Assembly: GCA_002412765.1 (NCBI GenBank)
Contig: DHVR01000066.1
Location: 1 to 47,018 of the forward strand
Direction: 5' to 3'
DNA from: Leptolinea sp. UBA5203
GTDB lineage: Bacteria > Chloroflexota > Anaerolineae > Anaerolineales > Anaerolineaceae
Length of the DNA: 47,018 nt
Position 1 is the stretch's first letter. Every line of letters begins with the position of its first letter. Below are positions 32,124 through 40,317 of the stretch, piece after piece. Position numbers and translations under genes: made by a program. The notes under the pieces were generated by a model, which was not told the origin of the DNA, searched no databases, and saw only the letters and a program-made list of their open reading frames with translations.

Positions 32124-33545
32124 TCAGGGCATGGGGTTGCTGTTGACCCAGTCATTGCCAATGATGACTAGCATGTCGGCGTAGGTGTCGGGGGTAAAGC
32201 GATTAAAAATCGATCCTGACGGCATATTCATCAAGTTTGCTAAATAGCTCAATGTATATGGCTTGCCATTGTACAACAAAATGGTACTGGTGCTGTAATT
32301 CTGATCCGCGACGCCTTCCTCGATGACGTTGACGCCATTTTGTCTGAGGTAGGCCACCGTGCGGGCAGAAATGCCAGGGTCCTGGGTGCCGTTATAAACT
32401 ACAACCCGTGCGCCTTCTTCGGTGACCAGATCGGCAATGCTTTTCCCGGCATTGATCGGGCTGAGCTGGGCTTTATTGGTGAAAATTTGATCTCGAAGCA
32501 CTCGAATTTCATCCGGGATTGGCAGAAGGATATCCAAGCCATCCGGGGATTTTCCGTTATAGACCACATCCGGACCGATAACGGCCTGATGAATGTTTTC
32601 TGTGGGTATCTGTAAAGCCAGATTTGCCAGACGAATAATTTGGTCGAGCGATAGATTAGTTTTGATCCCGCTGGAAAATTCCTGGTATAGTTCAGGGGCT
32701 TTGGAGACCAGGACAGGCAGCATGTTGAAGGTTAGGAACTGTTTGCGCAAGGTCATGATGACGTGTTGCTGTCGTTTTGCGCGGTCAAAATCTCCACCTG
32801 CGGTATAGCGGGAGCGGGCATACCCAAGAACTTCCAGGCCGGTCAGGTTTTGAACACCAGGGTATATCGTAACGTCCTTGTCCTTCTGTCCCAGGATACC
32901 AACGGTGATTTCTTCCTCGATTCTAATATCCAGTCCACCCACCTTATCGATGAAATTGACAAAGGTCATGAAATCTACCTGGGCATAATAATCAATAGGG
33001 ACCCCTAAAAACTCTTCCACGGTATCCATAGCCAACTGAGGACCGCCGCCAGGGAGTTTATCCAACTCACCCAGATAGTAACCTGTATTGATTTTGGCAT
33101 GGTCATACCCCGGAATGTTAACCCACATATCCCGGGGGATGGAGAGCATCCCAGCTGTCATGTTGACTGGGTCCAGAGTAAGCAGCATCATGGTATCGGT
33201 GCGGGGGATTTCACCCGCTTCCCAATCACGGAAATCCAAGCCCATGAAAAGGACATTGATCCGTTTACTGCCGTCCCAGGGTTCAATTTTTACATCCGAG
33301 CTGGCAACTTGAAAGTTACCAGTAAACAGACTTTCGGTGGTTGTACCATCGGCATTAATTGCGCCAGCCACGACAGGGGCACCAGGTAAATCGTCAGTGA
33401 TGGTCCAGGTTTTAACCACATCCTGTGAAAGTTTGTAAGCAAATATTCCGGCGCCAACGGCCAGGAACAGACAAACAACCAGGATAATGATACTGGTCTT
33501 GTCTATCGGTTTTTTAGTCGGGGGTTGATAGTAAACTTGTGTCAT
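32124..33545 (-). CDS. LCP (LytR-CpsA-Psr) family protein with LytR_C domain
   Basis: A 473-residue protein anchored by one membrane segment (about 19-37). LCP proteins attach polymers from polyprenyl-phosphate carriers to the cell envelope. The domain opens INVLFMGLDFRDWE and continues with RTDTMMLLTLDP, MLSIPRDMWVNIPGYDHAKI and VDFMTFVNFIDKVGGLDI. The conserved Arg and Asp residues of the catalytic pocket are present. The C-terminal part (about 385-470, RVVVYNGTQDPGISARTVAYL) is a LytR_C domain. Its neighbours (deacetylase, VanW) support an envelope role. Confidence 0.93.
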   Translation of the reverse strand: MTQVYYQPPTKKPIDKTSIIILVVCLFLAVGAGIFAYKLSQDVVKTWTITDDLPGAPVVAGAINADGTTTESLFTGNFQVASSDVKIEPWDGSKRINVLFMGLDFRDWEAGEIPRTDTMMLLTLDPVNMTAGMLSIPRDMWVNIPGYDHAKINTGYYLGELDKLPGGGPQLAMDTVEEFLGVPIDYYAQVDFMTFVNFIDKVGGLDIRIEEEITVGILGQKDKDVTIYPGVQNLTGLEVLGYARSRYTAGGDFDRAKRQQHVIMTLRKQFLTFNMLPVLVSKAPELYQEFSSGIKTNLSLDQIIRLANLALQIPTENIHQAVIGPDVVYNGKSPDGLDILLPIPDEIRVLRDQIFTNKAQLSPINAGKSIADLVTEEGARVVVYNGTQDPGISARTVAYLRQNGVNVIEEGVADQNYSTSTILLYNGKPYTLSYLANLMNMPSGSIFNRFTPDTYADMLVIIGNDWVNSNPMP

Positions 33546-33637
33546 AGGAATTCACTCAATTGAAAATCGAAGGCAATTCTGAAGGAGAAAACATCAATTT
33601 GTTCAGCATTCAGACTTTGCCGTCAAAAAAAGAAACT

Positions 33638-33856
33638 TTAAAGCGCAGGGGGAGGAACGGGTAAATCTGCGACGGCGATTTTTTGCCATTTGTCCCCTTC
33701 ATCGATTAACATCACGGGGATGTCATCCACAATAGGGTATTTACGATTGCAATCCTGGCAGACCAGCCAAGAGTTATGTTCCAAAGAAAGAAGCCCGGGG
33801 GTGGTACGCACACAGGATGGGCATCTGAGAATATCGAGTAATTCAGGTTTGATCAT
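33638..33856 (-). CDS. Trm112-like small zinc protein
   Basis: A 72-residue protein of the Trm112/YcaR (UPF0434) family. It starts KPELLDILRCPSC and contains a second pair in LVCQDCNRKYPIVDDIPVML, together giving a zinc site and the family's closing motif. Eukaryotic Trm112 activates methyltransferases; bacterial versions are poorly known. A GGAGG site precedes the ATG. It sits between the deacetylase and LCP genes on the same strand. Confidence 0.88.
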   Translation of the reverse strand: MIKPELLDILRCPSCVRTTPGLLSLEHNSWLVCQDCNRKYPIVDDIPVMLIDEGDKWQKIAVADLPVPPPAL

Positions 33857-33949
33857 TTTGCCTCCAAAGGAAGGGACTTAGAATTCAATTTTACCATAGC
33901 GATAGATCAAAGAGGTTGATAAATCATCGCTTTCCTCCAACAGTGAAAG

Positions 33950-35233
33950 TTATTCCTGTTGGCAGAAATACTTGTAATAGGCCTGATTAGCTTCCAGAGT
34001 AGAGGCTTCATAGGCAGCGGCAGCCTCACTGATGGCGGTCACTTCAGCGAGATGCGAAATAGCATCCAAACTCCAATATCGCGGCAGGGTCATCAAGGGA
34101 TCACCTACCGGAATTTCGGGCATCCAATATTGGCGATTCGGATCTTTTTCAGCCGCCAGCGGAACCCAGTTAAAAAGGACCGGTCCGCGGGGGTGGGTGG
34201 TGAAACCGAGGTGATAACCGGATTGACGGGCAACTTCAGCGCCGCGGGGAGTGAAACCGCCACCCGGCCAGATGTAAGCCAGAGGCTGAGTAGATTGGCA
34301 ATTCGGGATGGGTTGTCCTTGAGCGTCTTTACAATAAAAATGTTTCTGTAATTCGGTTCGAGAATCGGCCATTTCGTGCAGCAGGAATTCGTCGGTGGAA
34401 TCCACGTTGGTGGGAATATTGTGGATAAAGCCGTGGGATTGAACATCAAAATAGCCGTCTTGATAATAGGATTCCATTTGTTCCCATAGAGTAGTGAACT
34501 GATCCTCTGGATGATCGTTAATGGGAGAGGCAGCCTTGATGTCGGTATCCCCGATCGGCCAGGCCAGGCTGACATGCCAGTTGTAATCGACGAGATATGG
34601 AAAAAAATTAGTGCGGTATACACCGGGGCGGCGGTCATCGATGATGAATAAGATCGACCGTTGCGGAATACGGGCATTCTTCTCCATAAAATCCACCATT
34701 TGCTGCATACTGATGGCTTCAAATCCGAGGTTTCTGGCCTGGGTGATCAGGTCGCTCAGCATGCTGTTGTTAATCTGTGTACCGTCCGCTTCTAGTGGTG
34801 TGCCATTCTCTGTCACTGAGTGGAACATAATGGGCATGACCACGGTGCCGGGCAGAGCGTTTTCGGGGTTTAATTTCGCCGCCAACACTTCGCAAGGGTC
34901 GCTGATATATTCCTGCGGAATGGAACCCACCTCGAGTTTGTCGTAAGCGAATGGCGCTGGCAATTGAGGGGTTGGTCCCAGGGTGGGCGTCTGGCTGGGG
35001 ACGGGCGTGGCTGTGGCAGGAACCGGCGTAGGCGATGGCGTGGTGCTGGGTACCGCATTGGTGGCGGTAAGCAGCGCTCCCGCGAAGAATTCGGTCACGT
35101 CCGGTGTGGGGCGCAGAGCATCCACCACCTGGCAGCCACTGAGCAGCATCAAGAGACCCATGGCCAGCAAACTGGCGGAAATGATACAGAGTCGAGTTAA
35201 CGACTTATTCGTCAAGGAAGTTATAGGCAACAT
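33950..35233 (-). CDS. Polysaccharide-deacetylase-like lipoprotein
   Basis: A 427-residue lipoprotein. A signal peptide ends at LLMLLSGC, followed by a Thr/Pro/Ala-rich linker (about 55-90). The catalytic domain keeps the metal ligands: DD in FIIDDRRPGVY, and HxxxH in QSHGFIHN. MPIMFHSV and WPGGGFTPRG correspond to other family motifs. Members remove acetyl groups from surface glycans, but exact substrates vary. The ATG at 35233 directly follows a TATAAT box by 7 nt and has no ribosome binding site. Confidence 0.8.
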   Translation of the reverse strand: MLPITSLTNKSLTRLCIISASLLAMGLLMLLSGCQVVDALRPTPDVTEFFAGALLTATNAVPSTTPSPTPVPATATPVPSQTPTLGPTPQLPAPFAYDKLEVGSIPQEYISDPCEVLAAKLNPENALPGTVVMPIMFHSVTENGTPLEADGTQINNSMLSDLITQARNLGFEAISMQQMVDFMEKNARIPQRSILFIIDDRRPGVYRTNFFPYLVDYNWHVSLAWPIGDTDIKAASPINDHPEDQFTTLWEQMESYYQDGYFDVQSHGFIHNIPTNVDSTDEFLLHEMADSRTELQKHFYCKDAQGQPIPNCQSTQPLAYIWPGGGFTPRGAEVARQSGYHLGFTTHPRGPVLFNWVPLAAEKDPNRQYWMPEIPVGDPLMTLPRYWSLDAISHLAEVTAISEAAAAYEASTLEANQAYYKYFCQQE

Positions 35234-35240
35234 ATCCGCA

Positions 35241-35246
35241 ATTATA
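35241..35246 (-). promoter_or_regulatory. -10 box of a possibly leaderless deacetylase mRNA
   Basis: On the minus strand TATAAT is followed by exactly 7 nt and the ATG at 35233. Transcription would start at or next to the start codon. The -35 region is poor. Confidence 0.45.
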
Positions 35247-35273
35247 CCGGATTTACGCAAGCTTTTCTGGCGA

Positions 35274-37127
35274 TTAAGGGATTGTAATGACTTTATAGGT
35301 CTCGCTTTGGAATAACACCGGAAAACGGGTTGGCATGCTGCTGTACAGGACGGCATGCGTAAAGCCATATTTTTGCTGCAAGCGGACTAGATCGTCGTCA
35401 TTCAATGCTGTGAAGGCATCGCGCATCTCCGGGACGGCTTCAAAGCCAGTGGAGGCGGGCTTTCCATAGCAATCCAGGAGGGTTTGAACCCAGTCCTGCA
35501 TGGCTTGATCCTGAAAGGGAAAGCTTTCGAATGAGAACAGAAGAGCACGCTCGCCGACGTAGCGCAGTTCGTCGAAACTGGGATGGGTGAAAAACAGGGC
35601 ATCTGCCTGCGTGTTCTCTTTGATAAACCTGGCAACCAACATTTTCTCGCTGGTATGTTCTTCCAAGGTGAACTTAGGTTTATCAAAAACAGGATAGGCA
35701 TCCAATCCAGGGATGGGAATGATTCGCAAGTAGACCAGAAGTAAGATCGTCACCAATCCGGCACTGCCCAGGTTGATCTGCCAGGTTTTGGGGAAAGCAT
35801 CCTGCATGCTGATGAGCAGCAGCAGAGCTATTAATAAAAGTGTATTTCGGGCGTCGATTTCATAGATCAGGGTGGAAAGGATGAGAACGAAGGGTGTGAG
35901 TGACTGCAATACGCGCAGGGCTTTGCTGCGGCTCTTTTTCCATAACCAACCATATACCCGATCCATAGCGGCGGTGAGTACCATGCTGAGCGGGGTAATC
36001 AGTCCCAGCACGAAGGTCCAGGAGGAGAGGTGCTTTATATTTTCCTCTTCTGATTCTTTACTGCGCAGACTACCAATCCAGCCGCCCAGGAAAATCAACC
36101 CTAGCCATTTGATCCAGATCAGCAGGCGAAAGGTTTGTGCATTGGTGATCAATCGGGTGGGGATCAGCTCCACGAATACATAACCTGCTAACGCCAGACT
36201 GAGCAGAATCAGACCCAGGCTAATCAGTTTTCGGTTTTGTTCTTTAAGAGAAGGCAGGAGTTTGGCGGCATTCAACCAGGTGAACCCTACAGCCAATAGA
36301 AAAAACGCTGCTTGCAGGAATTGTTCGATGGGAAAGGTACTGGCCAGGAAATGGTGGGGATAGCGAAAATAAGCCAGAATTTGAATAAATACTGCATCCG
36401 GAATGGAAGCTTGCTGCTGATATGGAAAGAGAAACAACGCGCTGATTCCAATAAATCCGCCGATGGCTATGGTCAAATTTCTTTTCAATCCCGGCTGATG
36501 GCTTGTGCGTTGGAAAAGGAATATTTCCACAAATAGGATGATGAGAAAAATGGCCCCGCTTTGTAGAGCAAAGGATGCATGGAAGACGGCCGCCAGTCCG
36601 CAGGCCAGGGTGATCCACAGCGGACGGTTTTTCAGCATGGTATAAAATCCAAACATGGCCAGCGGCAAAGCCAGGTTCATGGGCTCCAGAAAATTGCGAT
36701 ATAGGATATTCGAATAGCCCAGCCAGAAGGTCTTGCAGCAGAACACCGCGATGATGGCAAAGAAGGCGGCGTATTTTTTTTCTCTAAAAAGCTCCTGGGT
36801 GGATAAACCGGTGAAAAAAGCGATCCCCAAATTACTGAGCCAGGTGAGCATGAAAAAGACAACTGGTAAGCCAAATGGTTTAGCAAGGATCGCCACGAGA
36901 TGGGCATAGTAAGAATAGGGCCCAAAGGCAGCAGAAGCGTTAACGTAGGCATCCAGTTTTAAAAAGCCGGGGTCCATGGCGCGCATGATGATGGGCAATT
37001 GTTCAGAATGATTGCCCACCCCAAAGCCGTAGCCAAACACGGTTGCCAGCAGGCTGCTGAGGAAAACAAAGACAAAGAGCTGCTGCTGATTATTCATATT
37101 ATTTTCTTGCATGGGTAAATTGCTCAT
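35274..37127 (-). CDS. Multispanning membrane protein, possible GT-C-like
   Basis: A 617-residue protein with about twelve membrane segments through residue ~460 and a soluble C-terminal domain of about 150 residues. The N-terminal loop has GVGNHSEQLPIIMRAMDPGF and LKLDAYVNASAAFGPYSYYA, a pattern seen in large uncharacterised membrane proteins (DUF6798-like) that resemble GT-C glycosyltransferases. The tail begins near DYLR-like FKENTQADALFFTHPSFDEL and ends with YGFTHAVLYSSM. Function is not known; the location beside VanW and deacetylase genes suggests envelope glycan work. Its ATG overlaps the VanW stop by one base (TAATG). Confidence 0.65.
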   Translation of the reverse strand: MSNLPMQENNMNNQQQLFVFVFLSSLLATVFGYGFGVGNHSEQLPIIMRAMDPGFLKLDAYVNASAAFGPYSYYAHLVAILAKPFGLPVVFFMLTWLSNLGIAFFTGLSTQELFREKKYAAFFAIIAVFCCKTFWLGYSNILYRNFLEPMNLALPLAMFGFYTMLKNRPLWITLACGLAAVFHASFALQSGAIFLIILFVEIFLFQRTSHQPGLKRNLTIAIGGFIGISALFLFPYQQQASIPDAVFIQILAYFRYPHHFLASTFPIEQFLQAAFFLLAVGFTWLNAAKLLPSLKEQNRKLISLGLILLSLALAGYVFVELIPTRLITNAQTFRLLIWIKWLGLIFLGGWIGSLRSKESEEENIKHLSSWTFVLGLITPLSMVLTAAMDRVYGWLWKKSRSKALRVLQSLTPFVLILSTLIYEIDARNTLLLIALLLLISMQDAFPKTWQINLGSAGLVTILLLVYLRIIPIPGLDAYPVFDKPKFTLEEHTSEKMLVARFIKENTQADALFFTHPSFDELRYVGERALLFSFESFPFQDQAMQDWVQTLLDCYGKPASTGFEAVPEMRDAFTALNDDDLVRLQQKYGFTHAVLYSSMPTRFPVLFQSETYKVITIP

Positions 37128-38983
37128 TAAGACGGGTTGGAGGAGGGTTCGGGCGGCATACCATCTGTACCTGGGCCATATTCATATTTGGCCTGCCAGG
37201 CTTCGTAATGTGTGCGGAAGGTATCCTGATTAATCACCTGGTCTCCGCGGCTGATGGTGCGGTGAACGGTGACGTCAGCGCCATCGGCTTCCCAATCCAC
37301 TTGTTTGACTTCGCCTGTGGGCAAATCCGCGTTTTCGCTGTAGAGTGGCTCCGGGGCTTTGACTACATTTTGCAGGCCGCTGGTGTCCCATTTTACACTG
37401 CGGCCGTCTTTGGTGGAATAGAATTTCCAGGTGATGGAACTGTAGGTCGGATTGACATAGGTTTCCATCAACAGCCAGTAGGGCGTGTCATTGGTAAATT
37501 TGAAATCCACCACCGGTACGTAGACGGTGGCATCCAGGCCGGCTAATGAGGAATCAATACTGTTGCCGGCCACTTTTTCATAATAATAAACCCGATAGGC
37601 ATGGGCATGCCGTTCTTGAATGGGGAAGCCACTGAAGAAGGCTGCCCGGAAGAGGGTAGTGCTGACTTGACAAACGCCGCCGCCGACCCCTTTAATGGTT
37701 TGGTCGCCATAGATGATCAGAGCTTCGGTATAGCCAGTATCCAGGCTGATATTTCCAAGGGCTTTCGCCATGGAGAAGGTTTCGCCGGGAGCTACCAGCA
37801 GGCCGTGGAAACGGCTGGCCGCTTGAGTGATGTTCTGTACCCGTGCACTGCTGGACCCATAGAAATAGGAGCTTTCTTCATGCACCAATTCGGTGATGCC
37901 GATGGTGGCGCCAGGGGTGGTATCCAGAACGGGAGGTTCAACGAAAGCAAATTGCAGGGGAATCTCATGTTCGCCGGCAATCAACTTATCCTGAATCGCC
38001 TGCATACTGCCGGGAATATCGAGTGTGCGGCCGATAACCGCAGATTCAAGTAACTCCAATTGACGGGTGTCATCGTTAAAAATGAAACGAGGATTTTCGG
38101 GCTCCAAAACCAGGCTGGGAGCCAGTTGGGTGAGCATGGTTTGTAGCGCCCGTTCATCCAGACCGATCTGGTAGGTTGCGCCCGCGCCGTTTTCGACAAT
38201 ATTAAAATGCAGCAAACCGGCCAATTGTTCTGGAGGAAAGTCCCAGGGACCTTGCGTATCGGGCTGGTTATCCGGCATGCGGATGCGCATGGGTTGGCTG
38301 AGGATTTGACGTGCCTGTTCCGCCTGGGCTTCCACATTCATCACGATCGGGCGTGTTTCTTCAATGAATAGGGGCACGGTGCCGTACTGTTGGGTTTGAA
38401 ATTGCAGTGCAATGAGGGCCAGGGAATTGGGGATATGCAAAGTACGCCCTTTAGCGCCTTCCACCACACCCACCTGTGTACCGTTGACCGCAATACTGGG
38501 TTCCACCACCGGTTTGTAGATCTGGGCGTTTAGCGTTTCCAGATAGGCTCCGCCGATGCGTTGATCGAAAATAAAAGAAGGGGATGCGTCTGTCCCACTG
38601 ATCAGGGTTTTCCATTGCACAAATAGGTTAGCTGGAAAAGGATCCGAGCGGCCAATTTGGTAGGCTTCCTGGATGCTGGTTTGTGGATCGAATACCAGGC
38701 CGACTTCCAGAGGGGAGACAGCCCAACTACTGGTGCCATCCTGCAGGGTGATCTTTCCGCCATAGGGGTAGGTGATTTCCCGGGTTAATAAAGTGGCCGC
38801 ATCCTGAAGGGTCTTTCCTCCTACAGGAACGCCGCCAATGCTGACGCCAGGGTAAATTCTGCCCAGATGGACTAGTTCAAAACCGCCGATAAAAATAAAC
38901 CCGAAAACTAGGCTGAGGAGTAGTCCTCCAATCAACATTTGGAGATAAGGTTTGGTTGTGGACGAGGGTTCCTGCATATACAT
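37127..38983 (-). CDS. VanW family protein with peptidoglycan-binding-like repeats
   Basis: About 618 residues. A membrane segment (about 18-40) is followed by two PG_binding_4-type domains (about 80-190 and 230-350), each ending near repeats such as GRTLHIPNSLALIALQF and GRTLDIPGSMQAIQDKL. The VanW domain follows (about 385-540) with FSMAKALGNISLDTGY, GGGVCQVSTTLFRAAF and ERHAHAYRVYYY. VanW domains occur in vancomycin clusters and many envelope proteins, without a known activity. An ATG at 38992 is possible, but it overlaps the TATAAT, so ATG 38983 is preferred. It leads the envelope cluster. Confidence 0.88.
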   Translation of the reverse strand: MYMQEPSSTTKPYLQMLIGGLLLSLVFGFIFIGGFELVHLGRIYPGVSIGGVPVGGKTLQDAATLLTREITYPYGGKITLQDGTSSWAVSPLEVGLVFDPQTSIQEAYQIGRSDPFPANLFVQWKTLISGTDASPSFIFDQRIGGAYLETLNAQIYKPVVEPSIAVNGTQVGVVEGAKGRTLHIPNSLALIALQFQTQQYGTVPLFIEETRPIVMNVEAQAEQARQILSQPMRIRMPDNQPDTQGPWDFPPEQLAGLLHFNIVENGAGATYQIGLDERALQTMLTQLAPSLVLEPENPRFIFNDDTRQLELLESAVIGRTLDIPGSMQAIQDKLIAGEHEIPLQFAFVEPPVLDTTPGATIGITELVHEESSYFYGSSSARVQNITQAASRFHGLLVAPGETFSMAKALGNISLDTGYTEALIIYGDQTIKGVGGGVCQVSTTLFRAAFFSGFPIQERHAHAYRVYYYEKVAGNSIDSSLAGLDATVYVPVVDFKFTNDTPYWLLMETYVNPTYSSITWKFYSTKDGRSVKWDTSGLQNVVKAPEPLYSENADLPTGEVKQVDWEADGADVTVHRTISRGDQVINQDTFRTHYEAWQAKYEYGPGTDGMPPEPSSNPS

Positions 38984-38990
38984 AATCGAC

Positions 38991-38996
38991 ATTATA
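38991..38996 (-). promoter_or_regulatory. -10 box of a possibly leaderless VanW mRNA
   Basis: On the minus strand TATAAT is followed by exactly 7 nt and the ATG at 38983, the same layout as before the deacetylase gene. No ribosome binding site is seen. Confidence 0.45.
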
Positions 38997-39032
38997 ACAT
39001 TTTCATGGCGATCGAACGGGGATTATCGGGTC

Positions 39033-39061
39033 TTGACGTAATTCCCGTGGCGCGGTATCAT
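39033..39061 (+). promoter_or_regulatory. Promoter of the tRNA-Arg gene
   Basis: TTGACG (39033-39038), 17-nt spacer, TATCAT (39056-39061), about 20 nt before the tRNA 5' end. This is close to consensus, as expected for a tRNA gene. Confidence 0.7.
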
Positions 39062-39081
39062 TTATCCAGCATGAACTATAT

Positions 39082-39158
39082 GCCTTCGTAGCTCAATTGG
39101 ATAGAGCGCTTGCTTGCGGAGCAAAAGGTTGCAGATTCGAGTTCTGCCGAGGGCACCA
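39082..39158 (+). tRNA. tRNA-Arg (anticodon GCG)
   Basis: A complete 77-nt cloverleaf with encoded CCA. The acceptor GCCTTCG pairs with CGAGGGC (one G-U). The D arm is GCTC/GAGC with loop AATTGGATA, which holds the arginine identity base A20. The anticodon stem CTTGC/GCAAA has a C-A mismatch at its base and loop TTGCGGA, giving anticodon GCG (codon CGC). The variable loop is AGGTT and the T arm GCAGA/TCTGC with loop TTCGAGT. An Arg anticodon beginning with G is unusual, as most bacteria use ACG. Confidence 0.92.
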
Positions 39159-39164
39159 CAGATC

Positions 39165-39195
39165 GACGGCCAACATTCATTGGTCGTCTTTTTTT
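39165..39195 (+). terminator. Intrinsic terminator of the tRNA unit
   Basis: GACGGCCAA (39165-39173) pairs with TTGGTCGTC (39180-39188), with one G-U and a 6-nt loop, followed by T7. It ends 14 nt before the surE start codon, so surE needs readthrough or its own promoter. Confidence 0.8.
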
Positions 39196-39209
39196 ATGGA
39201 GAAATTCCC

Positions 39210-40037
39210 ATGTCTAAAGAACAAACCCACATTTTATTAACCAACGACGACGGCATCGAATCTCCCGGTTTGTTGGCTTTGGCTGAAGCGTTATCCGATC
39301 TGGGAACGATTTGGATTGTTGCCCCACGTGAGCAGGTTTCTGGTGCCGGACGAGCGTCTTTATTGAGCGCTGACGGCGTCATCGAAGAACGCAGGAAAGT
39401 GATTGCAGGTGTTGAGCAAACCGTGTACGCCATCAATGGTCTGCCGGCTCAAACCATCCATCACGGCGTACTGGAAATTTGTCCGGTGAAACCGGATTTG
39501 ATTGTTTCGGGGATTAATTACGGCGAGAACCTGAGCACGGATGTGACCATCTCCGGCACGGTGGGCGCGGCTTTGGAAGGCGCCAGTTGGGGCATCCCCT
39601 CTCTGGCGGTATCCATAGAGCTGGTGCAGATCGCCAAGTTTTTGGAGCATTCCACCACGGTGGATTTTTCTGTCACCGCCTGGTTTGCGCGTAAGTTTGC
39701 TGAAATCATGCTCGCCAAGCAAATGCCGGAAGATGTGCAGGTATTGAAACTGGATGTACCCTTCGATGCTACCCGGGAAACCCCCTGGCGTATCACTACG
39801 TTGGGGCGCAGCCGAGTTTTCACCCCTCAGATTCTACCGCGGGAAGATCGGTCCAAACCGGCACAATTCTCCTTTATCCAGAATATGAATCCGAAAGATT
39901 TTTCTGCGGATAGTGATGTGAATGTATTGAAGGTGGACCGTCTGGTATCCGTGACGCCGTTGAGTTTGGACATGACCTCGCGCGTGAAAGCCAGTGAGCT
40001 GGATGATTTGCTGCGTGGCAACGGGCATATCGCGTAG
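39210..40037 (+). CDS. surE: 5'/3'-nucleotidase SurE
   Basis: A 275-residue SurE phosphatase, which dephosphorylates nucleoside monophosphates and is linked to survival in stationary phase. The metal site is in HILLTNDDGIESPG, with the later conserved Ser and Asn in VAPREQVSGAGRASL and the loop SGINYGENLSTDVTISGTVG. VEQTVYAINGLPAQ and GALEG-like segments are also typical. ATG 39210 has GGAG 8 nt upstream and fits the family's N-terminus; the longer frame reads through the tRNA. A terminator follows. Confidence 0.95.
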   Translation: MSKEQTHILLTNDDGIESPGLLALAEALSDLGTIWIVAPREQVSGAGRASLLSADGVIEERRKVIAGVEQTVYAINGLPAQTIHHGVLEICPVKPDLIVSGINYGENLSTDVTISGTVGAALEGASWGIPSLAVSIELVQIAKFLEHSTTVDFSVTAWFARKFAEIMLAKQMPEDVQVLKLDVPFDATRETPWRITTLGRSRVFTPQILPREDRSKPAQFSFIQNMNPKDFSADSDVNVLKVDRLVSVTPLSLDMTSRVKASELDDLLRGNGHIA

Positions 40038-40059
40038 GTTTTTTTTGATCAATAATGTG

Positions 40060-40090
40060 ACAGGCAGGCTGAAAGGTCTGCCTGTTTTTG
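40060..40090 (+). terminator. Intrinsic terminator after surE
   Basis: ACAGGCAG (40060-40067) pairs with CTGCCTGT (40078-40085), followed by a short run of T. Confidence 0.75.
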
Positions 40091-40128
40091 GTTAAGAATT
40101 TTTTTACGGTGGTCCTTGGGCTGTCGTG

Positions 40129-40295
40129 GAGATTGCCACGTCGGATTATCGTCCTCCTCCTAAGAAACATGGGAGAAAATTTTATTTTCCACACCTTGCC
40201 AAGCCTCATTTTGAATGTCATTGCGAGCCCCTTTCGGCATTGTTCAGGGTACATTTTTGCGGGGCGGCCTGTGCCCCGAAGGGGTAGGCAATCTC
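40129..40295. repeat. Dispersed-repeat-like inverted element
   Basis: GAGATTGCC (40129-40137) and GGCAATCTC (40287-40295) form the ends of an inverted unit. The inside includes GTCATTGCGAGCC near 40218. This resembles the widespread GAGATTGC...GCAATGAC intergenic element seen in many bacterial genomes. It occupies the gap between the convergent surE and inositol monophosphatase genes. No transposase is present. Confidence 0.5.
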
Positions 40296-40317
40296 AACGC
40301 CAATCCCTTTTTCGCTA

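Noticed and set aside
37127..38992. VanW as evidence of a vancomycin-resistance cluster
   Set aside because: No vanH/A/X or VanRS-type genes are nearby. VanW domains are common in unrelated envelope proteins.
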